NCBI GenBank assembly: GCA_026874595.1
Contig: CM049319.1
Coordinates: 59,096,917-59,160,916 of the forward strand
Source of the DNA: Sipunculus nudus
Lineage: Eukaryota > Annelida > Sipuncula > Golfingiida > Sipunculidae
Direction: 5' to 3'
Length of the DNA stretch: 64,000 bases
Below, one piece after another: positions 59,807-64,000 of this stretch. Within the stretch, counting starts at the first letter, position 1; the number at the start of each line of letters is the position of its first letter. The notes beneath the pieces were generated by a model, which was not told where the DNA came from, did not search any database, and saw only the letters and a program-made list of their open reading frames with translations. Made by a program: the position numbers and the translations under genes.

Positions 59807-60825
59807 GACCTTCAGACAAATAGGCGTTGGAATAATCATCCGACAGTCGAAAAAAAAACCGTTTTTATTCATGGAACGAGAGGAGATTATTTTATTCATT
59901 TGTGTTTTCAAGATGCTTTTGATGGTAATTATCGGCCTAAAGTTAATGTTGTGGATAGGTGGGTCTTCACAAAAGTACAAACTGATTATATGCGGATCCA
60001 GGGTCATTAATTGCCTCTCTCGATCACTCTTAATTCCGCCATCAGAACATGATAACTTCAGTGCCAAGGTTTAAAAAATAGAACTCGTCGCCAAAACTAT
60101 CTTCCGTCCAGGGGGAAAAAGGACAAATAGCATGACCACAGAAACATTCTGGATATTTCCCTTTGCACACCGCGTTATTTGGGGATAAATATGATTCTGT
60201 ATCGGAGGAGGTCCATTACCTGAATAATGAACGATTCCTAGAGGATTATAAAAAGTACACTATCTACCTAGCCTCCCATCATAATTCAGCAGCGAAAAGT
60301 TTCGAGAGACGTCACGTGGTCAAACTTTTCGTTACATAAACACCAATATCCAACATCAATCAATTACTTCTCCATTGCGCTCTTTCATGGCGTCTCTTGT
60401 GAACTTAGTGACCTTTTTGTGTGACCCTACGCTATTTACTACGGTCCTGTATCATATTTGATATTAGCTATGAATGTGACCTGATCTGATGATGGGGTGG
60501 TGTGTCTTCTGAGCTTTTCTACTTGCAGTTTTTCTACACGGGCTCCCTCGTTAGTCGATGATGAATTATCTTATGATGAGCTTTATACATTTTTGGCATA
60601 GCTCCAATTTAAATCCAGGCAATGTTTTCACAACATTGGGCCATTATATGAAACCGCAATCTAAATTTTGGTTTTACAAAAAAATAGCAACCGCCAAATG
60701 TCCTGTATTATCGCTACATAAACCATTATTTATGTCTCATATAACTATTAAAAGTGTTAAAAGTATAATGGATTTGACATTATGTCACTTGTTGCCGACA
60801 TAATTAAGATTACGCTGTATCCACC
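59807..60825. other. No gene recognised
   Basis: The 112- and 101-codon frames on opposite strands at 59736-60074 overlap and show no motif; at least one must be chance and both probably are. Confidence 0.5.
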
Positions 60826-60831
60826 GATACT
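60826..60831. repeat. 6-bp target-site duplication, left copy
   Basis: GATACT immediately before the fold-back element; repeated at 62139-62144. Confidence 0.85.
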
Positions 60832-60868
60832 TACGGTGGCTCGTATAGGACATGCACAAAATTATTTT

Positions 60869-61103
60869 TATCTCGTTCCCACGAGATAGTACCTCGTTCC
60901 CACGCGTTAGTATCTCGTGGCCACGCGATAATTATCTCGTTCCCACGCGATAATTATCTCGTTCCCACGCGTTAGTATCTCGTGGCCACGCGATAATTAT
61001 CTCATTCCCACGCGTTAGTATCTCGTGGCCACGCAATAATTATCTCGTTCCCACGCGATACTATCGGGTGGCCACGCGATAATTATCGCGTGGGAACGAG
61101 ATA
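60869..61103 (+). repeat. Left array of ~21-bp palindromic sub-repeats
   Basis: Units alternate between CTCGTTCCCACGCG and CTCGTGGCCACGCG cores joined by ATAATTAT, TTAGTAT or TACTAT. CGTGGCCACG is a perfect 10-bp palindrome and ACGCGT occurs repeatedly. The last unit (61082-61103) is inverted relative to the rest. Confidence 0.9.
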
Positions 61104-61286
61104 AAAGTAGATAGATAATACATCTTAAATCCTTGAGGCATGCTTCTATACACTGGATGAAGACTATGGTCAATTATTTGCATGAATTTAGAATGGAATT
61201 AATATGCTGAGACCTGAAATGATACAACGGGCACTCGTACAACACTCGTGGGCCATGTTTGTCTGGAAAATGTGTGAGCGGGGAAA

Positions 61287-61311
61287 GGGGGGGGGGGGGG
61301 GGGGGGGGGGG
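61287..61311 (+). repeat. Poly-G tract (25)
   Basis: Longest G-run in the window, inside the spacer of the fold-back element. Confidence 0.9.
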
Positions 61312-61363
61312 CTAGTGCCGGTAAAATATTTTTAATAATAAATGTTCACAATATAAAATACCA

Positions 61364-61413
61364 TTGGCGTCGAAACCAAATTTTCATTGGGGGCCCAATA
61401 TTATACCCAAATA

Positions 61414-61482
<69 letters not shown>

Positions 61483-61735
61483 ATATACATATATGAATGT
61501 ATATATAATATTTATTATATATATATACTAGTATATATATATATATTATATATACATATATATTATATATATATATTATTTATATATATATATATGTGTA
61601 TATATAAATATATATTTATAAATAAGGGCCGTAGCCTGACACAAATGGCAGGGGGGGATTTGATGGGGTAGTCCCCGACGAGGGGGGGGGTGGTTGGGAG
61701 GGGGTCTCACCCTCTCAAGGTTTTGAAAATTTACA
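61364..61735. mobile_element. Possible nested hAT-like remnant in the fold-back spacer
   Basis: CATTGGCGTCGAAACCAAAT at the left resembles the CAGTGGCGT ends of family R2, and a GGGGTAGTCCCCGACGAGG segment with G-runs (61650-61700) resembles the inner part of a mini-element. The middle is expanded (TA)n. The right terminus was not found; extent approximate. Confidence 0.3.
61415..61615. repeat. (TA)n block, partly degenerate
   Basis: Pure TA to 61470, then TA-rich with ATTATATA, ACATATATG and similar variants. A 94-codon Tyr/Ile frame through it is meaningless. Confidence 0.9.
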
Positions 61736-61840
61736 CATACAACGAAACACATACAAACACTTTAAGCTGCATCGACGCTCGATATAAAACAAACCACACA
61801 GACATTCTTGTCCAAATGAGGGTTTGAGCTATAGCATAGC

Positions 61841-62101
61841 ATACTAACGCGTGGCCACGCGATACTTACGCGTGGGAACGAGATAATTATCGCGTGGGAA
61901 CGAGATACTATCTCGTGGGAACGAGATAACTATCGCGTGGGAACGAGATACTATCTCGTAGGAACGAGATAATTATCGCGTGGCCACGAGATACTAACGC
62001 GTGGGAACGAGATAATTATCGCGTAGGAACGAGATACTATCTCGTGGGAACGAGATAATTATCGCGTGGCCACGAGATACTATCGCGTGGGAACGAGATA
62101 A
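61841..62101 (-). repeat. Right array of ~21-bp palindromic sub-repeats
   Basis: About 12 units, mostly the reverse complement of the left-array units (CGCGTGGGAACGAGAT), with interspersed CGTGGCCACG units. Unit order is not a mirror image of the left arm, so the arms have been rearranging independently. Confidence 0.9.
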
Positions 62102-62138
62102 AAAATAATTTTGTGCATGTCCTATACGAGCCACCGTA

Positions 62139-62144
62139 GATACT
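62139..62144. repeat. 6-bp target-site duplication, right copy
   Basis: GATACT immediately after the fold-back element. Confidence 0.85.
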
Positions 62145-62989
62145 GCTGTCATTACAGTAGGTAAAACTCAGATCAAATAAACGTGCAAAAGTACTTATTG
62201 AAACTGTAAATTACTTAATATGTCAGACTTTAACCAAATTAACTTTTTGGTTGACTATAAATTGATTCCATGAACTGTACAGGGAAAATATTAACCTTTT
62301 CTTTAATTCTCTTGAGAGCGACGCATTTATTATCTTTCATATTTTAAGATTAGATGTAGGCATTCGCCGTGTGATCAATTGAAGTCCCCCCCCCCCCCCC
62401 CCCCCACGCCAAAAAAAAAAAAAAAAAAACGAGCGATAAAGGGGAATCGGCTATATAGGGCACTTCCTTTAGAATAAGTTCAAGGTCAAAATAAATAACA
62501 AGACTAATATTGTGCCGAAATTGAAATCAGCCATATTGAAAAGCTTGTGCAAACAAATAATGGTAGAAGGCAGAAATAATTTCTAAAAAGATAAAATGTA
62601 CAATTTAATAGGCAAACGCAAATGTTCTCTTCCCAGTCTGATCATAACGCAAATCGAATTTCTAACAGTTGATAAGCTAATGAAATAGATTTTAAAACAT
62701 ATAAACAGAGTTTATTTATAGAATTAGGCTCGAGTTTATTTACATATCCGGTGTAAATTGTTTCCTGAAAGTCAAGTTTACGAAAACAAATGTTCATTTC
62801 TAAATTTCACTGAAGCCAAACATATTACCCCGTATGTGAAAGCCTACAGTTACAAAAACGGGATCACCATGTTTTATCCCATCCAACAGTAAAGGTAAAA
62901 AGGTGAAGGTTTGGGTTTATAGTCTGATGTCACCAGCGATGTCAGTCTCATCCGACTTAACACTTTGTTTTCCTTGTCTGTCCGGCATG
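62145..62989. other. No gene recognised; poly-C/poly-A tract
   Basis: Holds a 20-base poly-C (62386-62405) followed by ACGCC and 19 A (62411-62429). No supported gene. Confidence 0.6.
62386..62429 (+). repeat. Poly-C then poly-A
   Basis: C20, ACGCC, A19. Read on the other strand it is T-run, GGCGT, G-run, similar to the G-rich inner edge of the window's mini-elements. Confidence 0.85.
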
Positions 62990-63256
62990 TTCATTCTAGT
63001 AGATTTTCTCGGCTACCTACGGAGCATACAACCAAAGCGGCCGTAGCAGGCGCCAGTGCAGCGAAGGTTATTCGTTCCCCGTTTGCCTACAGCCTATGAC
63101 CAGTACCCATTCACCCCTGGGCCAAAAGAGCGCATGCTTGAGGTAACGACTTTGGCTAAAAGTCTTTGCGCAGACGGCGGTCAGACCAGGACGCGAACCC
63201 ACTGGCTCGCGGTCACAAGTCCGGCGCCCTAACTATTACGCCACCAGGCCCCGACC
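62990..63256 (-). mobile_element. tRNA-derived SINE
   Basis: On the minus strand the head (63256 towards 63180) reads like a tRNA: A-box-like TGGTGGCGTAATAGTTAG, then GCGCCGGACTTGTGACCGCG as an anticodon-arm-like stretch, then B box GGGTTCGCGTCCTGG. The body follows, including CCCAGGGGTGAATGGGTACT, a motif wording I associate with animal SINEs. The tail is not clearly A-rich and may be lost. It is transcribed by RNA polymerase III if active and has no coding function. Confidence 0.7.
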
Positions 63257-64000
63257 ACTTTTGTTTGTGATTGTTATCCTGTTATATATACGTTGTATAT
63301 TAATTAGTCCTCCATTGTGTTGACGTTCATGATTTCTGGATCGGTTTGTACATTAAATCGATCCCATGTTCTCTGGCGCCGGCCGGTAAACAAAAATTTC
63401 CCCAGATGTCCCGGAAGTCAGCTGAATTGATTCCCCCGGTGCTTCCGTGCACTCTGTAATTTAACATGACTTAATAACCCATAGCAAGACATCTCGCAGT
63501 ATTGCAAACACGCAATCAAATGTTTGCGTATACAACACTCTTGGAATAAAAACTGCGCGCCTCCGTCCGTTCTCCATGAAGGATGCCGTTTGTTATAAGT
63601 TGGGAGCCAGTCTATAGGCCAACCAGGACGCTTAGCCAAGCCCTTGTATGTAATATTACAAACAAAAGTGAAAGTTTGTAAACATAACATGAGCAAAGGG
63701 CAAGAACCACTGGAGCGAAGGCAAGTAGCCATTTGATACTAATAATGTTATTTATTCTGAAGTAAATTGTATAATTCTGACCTTAAACTGTTTAAAAACA
63801 TCTTTCCTGACTAAACCAATAGAATCAAAAGACGGAACTTTGAACAGGAGGGCCCTATGCAGCTCCTTCTTCGTACATGAATGTTATTCATTCTGCATAA
63901 TTAGGCACTTGACAAGTATATGCTTTCGATATACGAAAATAAAGAAGCATTTTGTAACCGCTGTTGTCAAAAGTGACTCAAGTATACACATAATCGCGCA
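63257..64000. other. No gene recognised
   Basis: A 104-codon minus-strand frame at 63418-63732 shows no recognisable motif. No other feature supported to the right edge. Confidence 0.45.

Larger units (their letters stand above)
60832..62138. mobile_element. Fold-back element with palindromic sub-repeat arms (1,307 bp)
   Basis: Termini TACGGTGGCTCGTATAGGAC are inverted at both ends and near-identical over at least 55 bases, with a single T-run length difference. Inside each terminus is an array of ~21-bp sub-repeats: 60869-61103 (about 11 units) and 61841-62101 (about 12 units, opposite orientation). Core units read ATCTCGTTCCCACGCGATAA or ATCTCGTGGCCACGCGATAA and are themselves near-palindromic. 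A 737-base spacer (61104-61840) has poly-G, (TA)n and no transposase. Flanked by a perfect 6-bp duplication (GATACT). This is the architecture of fold-back (FB-like) elements; it must be mobilised in trans. Superfamily unassigned. Confidence 0.9.

Noticed and set aside
59736-60074. 112-codon plus and 101-codon minus frames
   Set aside because: They overlap almost completely on opposite strands and start in minisatellite DNA.
61387-61671. 94-codon Tyr/Ile-rich frame
   Set aside because: Translation of TA-rich DNA within the fold-back spacer.
60869-62101. CRISPR-like array of short repeats
   Set aside because: Units are contiguous palindromic repeats without unique spacers, in two inverted arms with transposon termini and a target duplication; the window is eukaryotic.

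Overview
This window looks like non-coding DNA (introns and intergenic sequence) from an animal nuclear genome, most likely a marine invertebrate and possibly a mollusc. It is AT-rich, contains no bacterial-style gene organisation and no long intact host gene, and is crowded with non-LTR retrotransposons, tRNA-headed SINEs, short hAT-like and pogo-like elements, (TA)n microsatellites, long G/C homopolymers and minisatellites. The mollusc assignment is inference from this repeat mix and could be wrong.

Layout. 1-1.3 kb: the 3' two thirds of a CR1/Jockey-type LINE reverse transcriptase on the minus strand, 5'-truncated and running off the left edge. 2-5.2 kb: (TA)n, a pogo/Tigger-like mini-element, a tandem array of about 120-bp units made from the terminus of a mini-element family (full copies at 26.2 and 27.6 kb), and a dispersed repeat with a second copy at 20.6 kb. 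6.3-7.0 kb: probable solo LTR. 10.6-11.2 kb: a candidate 205-bp coding exon with splice signals, preceded by a phase-compatible micro-exon. 11-30 kb: mostly featureless AT-rich DNA with microsatellites, old dispersed repeats and a 0.4-0.7 kb tandem duplication. 30.7-31.5 kb: a degenerate ~30-bp minisatellite. 33.0-33.3 kb: a TATA-like promoter and an ATG-free first exon ending in a strong splice donor. A second ATG-free spliced exon lies at 59.2 kb on the same strand, so the two may be leader exons of one gene with a large intron (inference). 37.0-37.4 kb: a complete hAT-type mini-element with a perfect 8-bp target-site duplication. 41.25-46.67 kb: a near full-length L1/Tx1-type LINE (minus strand, ORF1 and ORF2 both broken) bounded by a perfect 14-bp target-site duplication. 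59.3-59.8 kb: a ~50-bp minisatellite split by a hAT-like mini-element. 60.8-62.1 kb: a 1.3-kb fold-back element whose long arms are arrays of ~21-bp palindromic CpG-rich sub-repeats, with a 6-bp target-site duplication. 63.0-63.3 kb: a tRNA-headed SINE.

The strongest unusual items are the fold-back element, the tandem array derived from a mini-element end, the repeated presence of poly-G/poly-C tracts inside mini-elements, and the candidate leader and coding exons. Most other open reading frames of 60-135 codons look like chance. I found no evidence of a working multi-gene system in this window; nothing here was checked against a database.
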